Below, piece by piece: positions 36,501 to 45,777 of a DNA stretch of 64,000 nucleotides. How positions within the stretch are numbered: the first letter of the stretch is position 1; each line of letters begins with the position of its first letter. The notes under the pieces were generated by a model. The model did no database searches. It was not told where the DNA came from and worked only from the letters and a program-made list of their open reading frames with translations. The stretch is taken from assembly GCF_040958095.1 (NCBI RefSeq), contig NC_091165.1, forward strand, positions 27,116,479-27,180,478, written 5' to 3'. The position numbers were made by a program, and so were the translations under genes. The DNA comes from Procambarus clarkii. Its lineage: Eukaryota; Arthropoda; Malacostraca; Decapoda; Cambaridae.

Positions 36501-39492
36501 AGTGGTTGGGCGGGAAGGGAAGGTAGATCAATCTTTGATAGCTGGCAGTGCAGTATTTTAGCCTCAGTCTGCTTCAGTTGAGTTCTTCGGATCCAGCTTT
36601 GGGCCATGTGTAGATCCATATCTCCTGGTTCCTGGCTGGGGTAGGGGTTCTAGTGCATCGATCGCTCTGGACAGTGCTCCTGTTCACCCTTCGTTTTTGA
36701 AGTGTTGACCTTTTAGGCAAGTTGATTGAAACCTCAGGTAACCTCAGGGCTGTCATCTGGTGGAAGATGGGTAAATCAAGGGCCTACCAGAAAAAGATGT
36801 TTAATTATACAGTATTCAATGCTTAATTTTCACATATATAGTACAGTACATGTTTTAAGTAAATAATATCAGACTTTATCTTGGATCATTTTCTTATTTA
36901 GGGTTTTAATCTTATAATACTTATATTGAGGAATGTGATTTCTACTCACTTTATGAATTTTAATCCTCCAAATACTGTATTATTAAAACTATGATTATAG
37001 AAATTTTAGACATTGTTGTTATAAATGATACTCTATAGTGAACTCATTATTTCTTACTTGCAGTTGAAGTGGTGTGCTTGGGTTGCGCTATACTGCTCCT
37101 GCATCAGCTTTGCCAACTCGAGAGTCAATGACGATACGAAACAAATGCTCAGCAGCTTCATGTAAGGTTTATCTTGTTTTCTTCTGAAATTTGTATATTA
37201 CTAAACCCATAAAGGTACAACCTGTCCTCATAGCATGTCACATTTTAACATATACTTTACTTTACACAAGGCCAAAACCTAGTGTACTAAGGCAAATAAA
37301 CATTGCGACGGGGTAAATACCCTAACTGTGCAACCTGTCCTCTTACAAATTACGTCTGAATTTGGTCGTTTGCCCATATGGCCGAAAATGGACGTAATTT
37401 AAAAATAAAAAATTAAAATAAATTTTGGATTTTGTTTCAAAACAGTAAGTTAAGGGTCCTCTCGTAGGTTAGGAGGGCAGGAAATTGTCCTCAAGTTTCA
37501 AAAGCTATGAAAAACGTTAAATGAAAGTTTCCTCTCCTAACCTTTCCAAGTAAGCCAGAGGACTTAGAGAAAACGCGACAGTATGTCACTTTCGTGAGCC
37601 AATTTCATTTCAAATTACGTTCATTTTTGGATATAGCATGCAATCGAACGAAAAGCGACGTTATTTTCAAGAGGACAGGTTGAACCATGATGTGCCTGAC
37701 CACCATCATATGGTGGGTCAGGTCACCTAAAGTCCCAGCTAGCCTGCCATCCCCGCTCGTTGAGCCAAATGGAACCCCCAAATATTCTATAAGGAAGAGA
37801 ACAGGACTGGGAGGTGAGCGATTGACTACATGCCTGAAAAGGGCATTTCATTACCTGGATCTGGATTTGTACCTGGATAAGGGGGTTCTGGGATTTCTTT
37901 TCTCCAAGCCTGGCCTGGGCCAGGCATGACGTGCAAGATCTTGGTCCAGTAGACTGTTGCTTGGAGTGGCCTGCAGGGCCATATTCCCACTTACAATCTA
38001 GTTAGTCCAGCACTTCTTGCAGGAAACTCTAATTTTTTCTTGAAGAAATACTTTTGTTCCAGCCATACTTATTTTATTTGCTGTGAGGATATTAAGGAGG
38101 GGTGGTCCTTTGATATTCATACAGTGTTCTATGATTGTTCCTGTGGCACCTTTATTCTTCACTTGGGCTATTCTGCATTTCCTACCATATTGTTCGCTCC
38201 ACTACCTTACCTTACCTTGAGGTTACCTTGAGGTGCTTCCGGGGCTTAGCGTCCCCGCGGCCCGGTCGTCGACCAGGCCTCTTGGTTGCTGAACTGATCA
38301 ACCAGGCTGTTGGACGCGGCTGCTCGCAGCCTGACGTATGAGTCACAGCCTGGTTGATCAGGTATCCTTTGGAGGTGCTTATCCAGTTCTCTCTTGAACA
38401 CTGTGAGGGGTCGGCCAGTTATGCCCCTTATGTGTAGCGGAAGCGTGTTGAACAGTCTCGGGCCTCTGATGTTGATAGAGTTCTCTCTCGGAGTACTTGT
38501 TGCACCTCCGCTTTTCAACGGGGGTATTCTGCACATCCTTCCATGTCTTCTGGTCTCATGTGATGTTATTTCTGTGTGCAGGTTTGGGACCAGCCCCTCT
38601 AATATTTTCCACGTGTAAATTATTATGTATCTCTCCCGCCTGCGCTCAAGGGAGTACAGATTTAGGCTCTTTAGTCGGTCCCAATAGTTTAGATGTTTTA
38701 CTGAGTGGATTCTAGCAGTAAAGGATCTCTGCACACTCTCCAGGTCAGCAATTTCTCCAGCTTTGAAAGGGGCTGTCATTGTGCAGCAGTACTCCACTCT
38801 AGAGAGCACAAGCGTTTTGAAAAGTATCATCATCGGTATAGCATCTGTTATTATAATGTGCAAATTTTGGACCTGGATATTCATAGTGTTCTATGACTGT
38901 TTCTGTGGCACATTTTTTCTTCACTTGCGCTATTCTGCATTTCCTACCATATTGTTCGCTCCACTATGTTATAATACTGTGCAAATTTTGGACTTGGAGT
39001 TCAGTCCATGTATACAGTACATGATACCTCTCTTGTCTCCTTTCCAGAGTACATTTTGGGAGCTTCAAATGGTCCCAATAATTTATGTACTTTATTGTGT
39101 TTGTGTGCTGAGTATGTCCTCTGTATTCCCTGTGTTTCAACAATCTCTCTTGCTCTGATTTGTTATTTTTGGGAGAGCCCTGTCAGTAGTTTTCTGAGCT
39201 TACTTGTCAGTCACTATAGCATTGACTTCATGATTTTCCTAAGGGTGACAACACTTGCATAATTGTCTTTTGTTATTGAATGTAATTTAAATTACATTAA
39301 TCCAACCCATTGTTACTGGCTAATAGTTCTGATTTTCAAAGTAAATTATCATAATTAAACAAATATACTTTTATTTGCTTGTCACAAATAATTTACTAAT
39401 TATATTAACATTTCAGGTTGTCCATTTCTGCAGTTGTGATGTCCTACCTTCAAAACCCACAGCCAATGACACCTCCATGGTCCAATATATAA
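30581..39492 (+). CDS. WDR83OS: Asterix (WDR83OS / UPF0139), PAT complex subunit; 4 coding exons
   Basis: Coding exons are 30581-30633, 34285-34397, 37064-37161 and 39417-39492 (stop TAA 39490-39492), all with GT-AG introns. The protein starts [20 protein letters not shown] and contains [38 protein letters not shown] and [20 protein letters not shown], ending [10 protein letters not shown]. This is nearly identical to animal Asterix (about 106 residues; here about 112). Asterix and CCDC47 form the PAT complex, an ER intramembrane chaperone for multipass proteins; the three hydrophobic stretches are its membrane helices. Oddity: with these splice sites exon 2 is one base too long. The frame runs [15 protein letters not shown] to TGA at 34328-34330, while the conserved [10 protein letters not shown] lies one base over. 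The likely spot is the GGGGCCCC run (34317-34324). An assembly indel is more likely than a dead gene, since splice sites and all other codons are conserved. The 5' UTR may start at 30467 or at the 16-kb exon. Confidence 0.93.
31200..31431 (+). mobile_element. tRNA-derived SINE (family A), 5'-truncated
   Basis: Contains a pol III B-box-like GGTTCGATCCCCGG, then the core CCTGTTACCTAGCAGTAAAT and GGTACCTGGGAGTTAGAC, and ends with GGGGACGCTAAGCCCCG...CTCAAGATAACCT. The last about 65 bases match the 3' end of the LINE at 38208-38866. Lies in intron 1 of Asterix. Confidence 0.85.
31504..31629. repeat. short inverted-repeat element
   Basis: GCTAATACATCCTA (31504-31517) is exactly complementary to TAGGATGTATTAGC (31616-31629), with about 98 bases between. 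Flanking sequence is rich in CCTAA / TTAGG-like words on opposite strands, extending the loose symmetry. It could be a small MITE or a chance fold-back. No target duplication was identified. Confidence 0.45.
32195..32330 (-). mobile_element. SINE family B fragment
   Basis: On the minus strand it shows a B-box-like GGTTCAATTCCCAG, then the core read on plus as GTACCTGTTTACTGCTAGGTGAACAG. This matches the SINE copies at 35391, 45049 and 46952, but only the tRNA-like and core parts are present. Confidence 0.7.
32395..32485 (-). mobile_element. CR1/Jockey-type LINE scrap
   Basis: Contains GTGTTGTTAGTGCTGTAGCCCTCAACTGTTCCTGGTATGA, which aligns to 17325-17363 of the LINE fragment at 16780-17425 in the same orientation (GTGTTGTTAGCCCTGTGACC...). 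It is a second, short copy of that element. Confidence 0.65.
32905..33170 (+). mobile_element. SINE family E with internal tRNA-like segment
   Basis: Starts CGCTATTGTGATTTCTGTG and continues GGTAGAACGGCCTATTGACA to a tRNA-like part at 33075-33150: A-box TAGCTCAGTCGATTAAGG, B-box AAGTTCGAATCCTCG and TCACGGC as the 3' half of an acceptor stem whose 5' partner (ACCATGT) no longer pairs fully. A second copy of the same first about 100 bases runs off the window's right end at 63904. I read it as a SINE because the whole unit is repeated, not just the tRNA part. Confidence 0.78.
33235..33330 (+). mobile_element. family D retroelement 3' fragment
   Basis: AATGCTATGCCTGTTAGTGG followed by CTTTACAAGAATGTA and a run to CCCATTGT matches 44350-44420 (CTGCGCGTACTAGTGGCTTTACAAGAATGTA). 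Diverged, with the simple-repeat tail mostly lost. Confidence 0.6.
33335..33597 (+). mobile_element. tRNA-derived SINE (family A), near-complete copy
   Basis: The head CCTAACGGCTGAGTGGACAG is A-box-like and the B-box is GGGTTTGATCCCCAG. The core is CCCTGTTACCTAGCAGTAAA...TAAGTACCTGAGAGTTAG. The tail is AGGCCTGGTCGAGGATTGGG, CCACGGGGACGCTAAGCCCC and CTCAAGATAACCTCAA. The tail aligns over about 65 bases with the LINE 3' end at 38208-38275 (minus), differing at about ten positions. This is the best SINE A copy in the window. Confidence 0.88.
33605..33840 (+). mobile_element. diverged SINE with the shared core
   Basis: Immediately follows the SINE A copy. It has TTCGGGATTGATTTCTG in the B-box position and the core GTTCACCTAGCGGTAAATAA then GTACCTAGGAGTTGGGC, but a different 3' half lacking the LINE-like tail. 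Probably another SINE family using the same central domain. Confidence 0.6.
35391..35679 (-). mobile_element. tRNA-derived SINE (family B)
   Basis: Read on the minus strand: a head with GGGTTCAAATCCCAGG as B-box, the core with AGCAGGAAATAGGTACCC, then a C/G-rich run and a tail ending CACAATGAATTATTATTATT. The (ATT)n tail marks the 3' end. Lies in intron 2 of Asterix. Confidence 0.82.
35938..36085 (-). mobile_element. LINE 3' terminus (family L), about 145 bp
   Basis: The minus strand encodes [20 protein letters not shown] and then the non-coding terminus with GGGGACGCTAAGCCCCGG, as in the longer copy at 38208-38866. Strongly 5'-truncated. Confidence 0.85.
36352..36515 (-). mobile_element. 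tRNA-derived SINE (family C)
   Basis: Minus-strand copy of the unit at 41796-41981. CCCAACCACTTGGGC on plus (36428-36442) and GCCCAAGTGGTTGGGC (36497-36512) flank the degenerate tRNA-like part, and the tail corresponds to the ATATAGT..TAATG.. region of the better copy. Confidence 0.7.
37331..37682. mobile_element. MITE-like element with 14-bp perfect terminal inverted repeats
   Basis: Begins CAACCTGTCCTCTT and ends AAGAGGACAGGTTG, exact inverse complements. The match extends imperfectly inward (ACAAATTACGTC versus GAAAATAACGTC in inverse). It is 352 bp long with no coding capacity. A further CAACCTGTCCTC at 37218 suggests a partial neighbouring copy. No certain target duplication was seen, so the superfamily is unassigned. 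In intron 3 of Asterix. Confidence 0.82.
38118..38970 (+). repeat. about 90-bp direct repeats flanking the LINE insertion
   Basis: TTCTATGATTGTTCCTGTGGCAC...ATTGTTCGCTCCACTA (about 38118-38207) recurs at about 38876-38967 with a few changes. TTATAATGTGCAAATTTTGG (38851-38870) recurs as TTATAATACTGTGCAAATTTTGG after 38968. The pattern fits an old tandem duplication of a roughly 120-bp unit into which the LINE inserted. It is far too long for a target duplication. Confidence 0.75.
38208..38866 (-). mobile_element. LINE family L, 3' 660 bp with intact end of the RT ORF
   Basis: The minus strand has an open frame with [71 protein letters not shown] and [13 protein letters not shown]...[17 protein letters not shown]. 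This is the region just after the RT catalytic core in CR1/Jockey-like LINEs, through to the ORF end. After the frame comes GGGGACGCTAAGCCCCGG and a tail of GGTAACCTCAA / GGTAA units. It is 5'-truncated as LINE insertions usually are. The open frame suggests a fairly young copy. Confidence 0.9.
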
Positions 39493-40245
39493 ACAGTTCT
39501 ATATTATAGATTGTTTTTGGTTGAATGGAAATGTATAATTGCCTCACCATACTTGTATTAAAATTGTACTGCTGAATGACAGTGACAATTTTAGTTTTAA
39601 TAAACTAGCTAATGGTGCCAGGTTTGTATTATGATGTGCAATATGGAACAGTGCCAACATTTGATGATGTGCATGAGTTACAAAATGGCTTGGTTTGTTA
39701 ATCTTTTAATTTGTGTAGCCTGCACTATATAATTCTTGTTATACTTCCCATCCAAAAGTTTCTTGTAAGCAGCTTGTCTTTTTTTTTTCTTTAACAAATG
39801 GACAAATTTGTATTGTCCCATAACATTATCATGCCATTCATGCCAGTGTAAAAGGCAATAGCATGAAGGTCAAAGCTTGAAATATCCTGGAATATGAAGT
39901 ACCATACGAGTTGATCCTCGAGTGACAACCACATTAGTACAGTAGATAGCCTCCATATTAGACATAAAAGGAAGACTTGATCACCACGTTAGAAATAGAA
40001 GAGTGAAAGGGAATTGGGAGTGGAATGGTAGGCAGTCAGTATGGGGGAAGGGAGACTTTTGGAGTACAGTACAGTACTGTCTATTCAGTAGAGCCAGGCT
40101 GTCACCTGATCGGATGACAGGCAAAGTTATCAGTCACTAGCACTGATTTTATAGTTTTCTTCGAGGTGACATCAACTGCATAATATCTTTTTGATCATGA
40201 AATTACATTAACTCCAACCAGTTACTGCTGGCTAATAATTCTTAG
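39214..40245 (+). repeat. diverged direct repeat either side of the last Asterix exon
   Basis: 39214-39330 (ATAGCATTGACTTCATGATTTTC...GTTACTGGCTAATAGTTCT) and 40131-40245 (TAGCACTGATTTTATAGTTTTC...GTTACTGCTGGCTAATAATTCT) are alike, offset by about 915 bases. Either two copies of an unrecognised repeat or an old segmental duplication. Confidence 0.55.
39599..39604 (+). promoter_or_regulatory. polyadenylation signal of Asterix
   Basis: AATAAA 107 bases after the stop codon, in TTTTAATAAACTAG. It is the first canonical hexamer downstream. Confidence 0.65.
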
Positions 40246-40249
40246 ACAT

Positions 40250-41790
40250 AAAGGAAAGAGGACAAATCAGAAGAGCATGTTAAGATAGGGCTACCTGAAT
40301 AGGTTTCAGTTGTGGTTACTCCATCAGAGGGGCGTTCATGGGGATAAAGACAGATTCTACAGTAAATTGTTAAATATGTACTTTTGTATTTCATAGTAAA
40401 CCTTTTACCATAATATATAATTATCTTCTTTCAATAGTGCATTTGTCATGTTGAATTATATGGTATATCAGGATTTTATCGGTACTACCTTGTTGACTGC
40501 GTGTTCCTCCCGTTACTATACTGTATACAGTATCTCTCCTTCCCATTACAGTATTACGCTGAGATGTATCAGTAAGGTGGTTGGGCTCACTGGCTCAAGC
40601 AAAGAATATTCACTATACAATACTATATTGAATATAAATTCAGTGGATTTTGTACTACATGGGAACCTGGTCCAAGATAGGGATTTTAATCTAGCCAGTG
40701 ACCTGTACAATGAATTTGGCATCTAGATAATGCAGAATTCCTCCAAGACTGATAATTTTAAATTAATATTACTAAAAAATTCAAACAGTGCTTTTTCCAT
40801 GGGATTCCTGCATCAAATTATGCACAAATGTATGTCCTATCATGTGCACAAATAAAGGGTGAATGCTGTGGATCTTGTTGTCCATTAAAATCTGTACAAT
40901 AAAGCTTTCAGTCACATGCCATCCCTAAGGTGTGGCGTTGTTTACAATTTCCCATTTAGAATCCTTTCATTAGAAAGTATTTACACCACAGTATTGTATG
41001 TCGAACATAAAAAAATATTAAATGTATAAAGATATTGTACACAATGTGATAAATCAATGATATAATCTTTAGAGCAGGACAGCACGATCGAACCAATGTT
41101 GTGGATAACCACAGATGTGCACCTTAACCCATGGACTAGGATGTGCAAAAAGTTACACGACCTGTTGGCCTCCTTATGGACTCAGCACATCGCTCTAGCT
41201 CATGACTCTCTGTTTTCATCTCTTGTATATACAAACTATGACTTTTTTCGATTACTATTATAATTAATAATATGAGATATAAAAGTTTTTACACAAAATG
41301 GTTAAATTCTGCCATTAAATGGACTTTGTCTGGTATACATACAAACATACACCAATTTATTACCATTCATCCATTATTAATTTCAAATGTAATGTATGCT
41401 GTCTAGTTTATTCCTCTCGCCATTACTTGTATTTATATTTACACGTTTCTGTGCTAGGAAGAAAACTCTGCATTGAATTGGGACTAATTTATTAAATAAT
41501 ATTATTTAGTATTAATTAATATTTACAATTATTATTAATTACAATTATTTATAGCTTAGTTACTTTCATGTAACTCGCAATCGTACATTCTTAACATTAA
41601 TAGCCCAAATTAGCACATCTTGCTTTTAAATTAGCCCAAAAAGTAGCAAGTAGCGAAATTAAAAATTTGGGAGCGCGTGGCTCTCAAAAGTAGCCCAATT
41701 CGCTATTTGTAGCCCAATCTGGCAACACTGAGACTGGTAGGTATCCCTGGGAATATGTTCCATCAGCTGACTATAAAAATCCAAGAATTT
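40250..41790. other. intergenic, no gene seen
   Basis: AT-rich. A 92-codon open frame at 40448-40726 has no recognisable domain and a low-complexity codon pattern. I see no splice-site pairs or repeat boundaries. Confidence 0.4.
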
Positions 41791-41795
41791 AGAAC

Positions 41796-41981
41796 TACCC
41801 AATCACTTGGGGTGGACGGTAGAGCGACGGTCTCTCTTCATGCAGGTCGGCGTTCAATTCCAGACCGTCCAAGTGGTTGGGCACCATTCCTTCCCCTCCC
41901 CTCTCCCATCCATAATCCTTATCCTGACCCCTTCCCAGTGCTATATAGTCGTAATGGCTTGGCGCTTTCTCCTGATAGTTA
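41796..41981 (+). mobile_element. tRNA-derived SINE (family C)
   Basis: A-box-like TGGACGGTAGAGCGACGG and B-box-like GGCGTTCAATTCC. The tRNA-like part is enclosed by CCCAATCACTTGG (41798-41810) and CCAAGTGGTTGGG (41869-41881), an extended acceptor-like stem. The tail includes CCCTTCCCAGTGCTATATAG, then TAATGGCTTGGCGCTTTCTCC. A minus-strand copy lies at 36352-36515. Confidence 0.82.
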
Positions 41982-42586
41982 AGAACATAAGAACAAAAGT
42001 ATCTGCAGAAGGCCTATTGGCCCAGACGAGAAGTTCCATAGTTCCTTTCTTCGACCATTAATGTTCTAGAAATGTTCCGGATCCCCAAGTCTAGGGCTGC
42101 CCGCAGCTACTTACCATATGTCAAGTGCTCACTTGTAGTGCAAGTTGGGGGTTGCAGACTTTACATGTAAACTAGGCACTAGCATATCATTACCCCTGGA
42201 AATTCTTATCTATTCTTTTCTATGCCCTCTGTGTATACAGAATATATTTTATACATACTGTACTGGCTGTGCCACTCAATTACCTCTGGCATTGTTTTTA
42301 ATTATAGTATTAAGCTGATTGCGAGTACTGCAACATTGCTTCGGCTAGCTGGCACTAGGCACGGTTAATGTCCTACGACTTATTCCCTTAGTTGCATCTT
42401 TGCAGTACTGGCATTCTACTCAGTCATGTTACACGACATCTTTTATATTGTGGTACAGCAGTTGCTCTGTAAACATTATTTAATAAATTAAGATCCTCCC
42501 ACTCCTGGCTTGTTTTTTCTCCCCGATCAGAAATGTTCATTTTCTGTCCAGGGGGAGAAAGATACTGGCAGTATGGGGCGTTAAAG

Positions 42587-43420
42587 TTTATTGAAGATTA
42601 AATTCTGCAGAACATGTAAATATATAAAGTTCACATAAAGTAAGTAATTATATAAAGTTTATATTAAACACGGTTTATATTATAGACTTAACAAAGTTGA
42701 TATTATATAAAACTTAATATTGAACATGTAAATATACAAAGTTTCAAATATAATTTAAGGGATATATAACGTTTATATTAAAATATATAAAGTAAATATA
42801 TAAAGTAAATATATAAAGTAAGAATTAACAGTAACAATTCCAAGGACTAGATTTAACTTAAAAGGTACACCCGTAGTAAGTATGAGACCTTAGCCTATAG
42901 TGACATGGAAACTAATTCTGCAGAAACCTAAAGGTTAACTGGTACTAGAATTAAGGCCGAGTGCAAATGTGTAGTAATTATATAACACTAGGATATAACA
43001 GGCAGGACACAAAGAATAACTAATAAGTGAGAGACCACATAACACGTAATGTACCCGGCCAAGAGGCCGTAAAAGACCTAATGGATAAGGGAAGGGGGTG
43101 TGACTACAAGTAGGGCTTACTAGCACCTAGACTGGGCAAAGTATTAGCTGCGGACAGCGGGACACTTGGGGACCGGCGCTGCACCCCCCTTCCCACATGC
43201 AGTGGGGAGACAATCGGGACATCTGTGCAAAGCATGACGGGGGTACAAAAGCAGCCGCTTGCAAAGGGGGGGAGGGTGGGATTTTGCGAGGGCAGCGGCG
43301 AGGGCAGGCGGAGTGAGGCGGAGCCCCGTTGTGCGCCCGTATTTATACGGCCCCAAACTGCCCGCGCAACGCGCTGCACAATTGTTTCTTTCTCCCCCGC
43401 CAGAAACATCCCCGCTTGTG
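42587..43420 (-). promoter_or_regulatory. GC-rich island with minus-strand TATA box and downstream AATAAA
   Basis: On the minus strand TATAAATA (43347-43340) is followed by a CpG-rich stretch (43150-43335), as in a TATA-type core promoter. AATAAA occurs at 42592-42587, about 750 bases downstream. No coding frame of known type lies between. It could be a promoter of an unannotated non-coding unit or part of an old repeat carrying its own signals. Sequence alone does not decide. Confidence 0.3.
42595..42825. repeat. AT-rich short tandem repeats (TATAAAGT words)
   Basis: AATATATAAAGT is repeated with variations, including three exact 15-bp units AATATATAAAGTAAA-like at 42781-42822. Confidence 0.75.
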
Positions 43421-43730
43421 ATGCAAGCAGTGACCATATATTTTATCCGGGATGACATTCCCCAAATCATAGCAGAGTATCAAAAGTTTGCCCACTGTGC
43501 AAACTTTGTATTATAGTAGACATGCTGTCTGTAAGCTTACTCTACCTCCAAGCTTACTTGCTGTAAAAGAACATTTAATTTATATAAAACTAGGCGTGTA
43601 TGCCTTCAGTTTATATATAGGAGGAGAGGTATACCTCTCAAGTGTATATATAGATATAGCTATTCTGAAATAGTTAACAAAAGAAAAGATGTGTCTTGTC
43701 GAGAATTGAGTTTAGTGGACTCATTGTCAA

Positions 43731-44507
43731 GTGTAGCGGATCTGATGTCGAATGTAGCATGTTTGGTGTCGAGTGTAGCGGATCTGTTGGCGAGTGTAAG
43801 GGATTTGGTGGCGAGTGTAGCTGATCTGTAGCTGAGCTTTTACATCATTCAAAATCAATACTAAAAAGTACCTAATTTCATCTTCATAGTTTTTCACTTT
43901 TTGCCTTAAAATTGCACTGTATCAATTGCTACCCAATCTCCTAACCTTTATGTTCCCAATTTGAACATCTTTACCATTGTGATCATTGCTGTTTTCTTAT
44001 ATGTGCTGCCAATCTGTTGTATGGTGTTTATAAATCTTGTTTATCTGTATCTTTTGCTACCCAGTCTCCCAATTTTTATGTACTCATTCTGAACATCTTT
44101 ACCATTGTGATCATTGCTGTCTTATATGTGCTGTCAATCTGCTGTATGGTGTCTATTAATCTTGTTTAAATTACTAATCAAGCTGTCAATGTAATCAATC
44201 AGAGCTTTAATATAACAATGTGCTTTAATATACTTACTTATCTCTCTCATCTCATCTCATTTTTCTCTTGTAATGTATCTTTATCATTTATCAATTCTGA
44301 TTGAAATTACCTACTTAAAATTATCTGCTAGATTAAGGACCTGCCCGAAACGCTGCGCGTACTAGTGGCTTTACAAGAATGTAAATACTGTACTATCCAA
44401 TGTATTCTCACAAACCCAATGTGCCTTCTTGTATATATATAAATAAATAAATAAATAAATCTGTTAGCAAGTGTAGCGGATCTGTTAGCGAGTGTAGCGG
44501 ATCAGCG
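43731..44507 (+). repeat. 21-bp minisatellite split by a retroelement
   Basis: Units of GTGTAGCGGATCTGTTGGCGA lie at 43731-43828 and resume at 44461-44507 (CTGTTAGCAAGTGTAGCGGA). The break is exactly the retroelement at 43829-44460. ATCTGT at both edges is a possible short target duplication. Confidence 0.8.
43829..44460 (+). mobile_element. retroelement 3' part (family D) with internal 128-bp duplication and (AAAT)n tail
   Basis: Ends CCCGAAACGCTGCGCGTACT, then AGTGGCTTTACAAGAATGTA and a (AAAT)n tail at 44438-44460, marking a plus-oriented non-LTR or SINE-like element. Inside, 43917-44044 and 44045-44167 are imperfect tandem copies (GAACATCTTTACCATTGTGA and TATATGTGCTG(C/T)CAATCTG in both). 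No protein-coding similarity. Confidence 0.72.
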
Positions 44508-45048
44508 GGCAGCATCAGCAGCAGATGTTTGGCCGTGTTGTTGCTGACACAGGGACACGTTGTGGCTGCTCAGGGCATCATGGTAATTGTGTTGCTGGTT
44601 AACACTGGCTGACATAAATATTTCTAGTATCTTAACACCAGTTCACTAGTGGATAAGACCTAGAGTTTGCGTAGCAACACATAGAGTATACATAGACTCC
44701 CGCTAGCGGGAGTTGCATGTGGGTTTGCTAAGAGTTGAAGTGCATGGGGTTCATGCAAGCAGGGTCATTAGAGTCTGTAATACAGTACTATGTATGTCTC
44801 ACGTTTATTCCGTGGTCACCTAAGTAGTTACCAATGAAGTGACGAGCACATCATTCACAGTGACACGTTCATTACACTTCACAAGATTATTTTCAGAATT
44901 TGTTTACATGCAGATTAATAAACAAGTGTTACGTAGGGTTACCATAAAATTCTGGTAATATGTAATATATGAATATTAAGAAAATATTTGGGTCTTTGCA
45001 CCAGTATTTATACACGCACAAAAAAAATGCATTGTGTGGTGCATTATA

Positions 45049-45334
45049 TTATTCATTGTGTTGGGGGACAGGCAGCCAGTTTATGCATACAATATATGAT
45101 AGGCTTATATTGAGGTCCTCTGCTTCCCCCCCCTTCCCCCAGGGTGCCCAGGATGCAGCCCCTGTTGCATCGTGGGTCAACAAGTTGACTAACTCCTGGG
45201 TACCTATTTATTGCTAGGTGGACAGGAGCATGAGGTGAAAGGAAATGCCCAACTATTTCTGTGCTGCATGGAATTCGAACCTGGAATTCTCAATTGTGAT
45301 TTGAGAATGAGCTCGACAGTATTACTGGGACCCT
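45049..45334 (-). mobile_element. tRNA-derived SINE (family B)
   Basis: Minus-strand head with GGTTCGAATTCCATG as B-box, core AGCAATAAATAGGTACCCAG, a G/C run, and a 3' end at ...CACAATGAATAATATAATGC. Same layout as 35391-35679. Confidence 0.82.
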
Positions 45335-45716
45335 TTTTATCTATATAACAAGTACTGTATATCTTTATACTTGGCTAAGTATCTTTGAAAAAGCAACAAT
45401 GCCTCAGAAATGAGGTTTAGGTATTTAAAATTTACTGATCCCCATATATTTAGGCCTAGCCTAGCAAGTTCTTACATTTAATCAGCAATTCTTTAGTTTA
45501 ATTCCTTGTGTACCCACACATAGGCTGGTTTCTTTACAGTGTATGTTTTTAACTTTTATTTTTCACAAGTGTCTGAGCTACATTTTAAGCACTTGGCTTC
45601 CCATTCTTTCATTCTACTATGGAAAGTATCTGCAGTAAACTTATGCTCACATTTTAGCATTGATTAATAGTAATAAACAAAAATAGCTCTTAAGAAAACT
45701 CCACCATGCATGGTAT

Positions 45717-45777
45717 ACCTTGAGGTGCTTCCGGGACTTAGCATCCCTGCAGCCCGGTCGTCGACCAGGCCTCCTCC
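45717..45777 (-). mobile_element. extreme 3' tip of LINE family L
   Basis: GAGGTGCTTCCGGGACTTAG followed by CATCCCTGCAGCCCGGTCGT on plus is the complement of the last about 60 bases of the LINE at 38208. This very short copy shows how severe 5' truncation can be. Confidence 0.75.

Noticed and set aside
44340-44375. Hammerhead-like GAAACGCTGCGCGTACTAG in retroelement family D
   Set aside because: The 3' half (GAAA, stem III, UA site, stem I half) looks right, but there is no CUGANGA box upstream in this copy. Kept out unless other copies show it.
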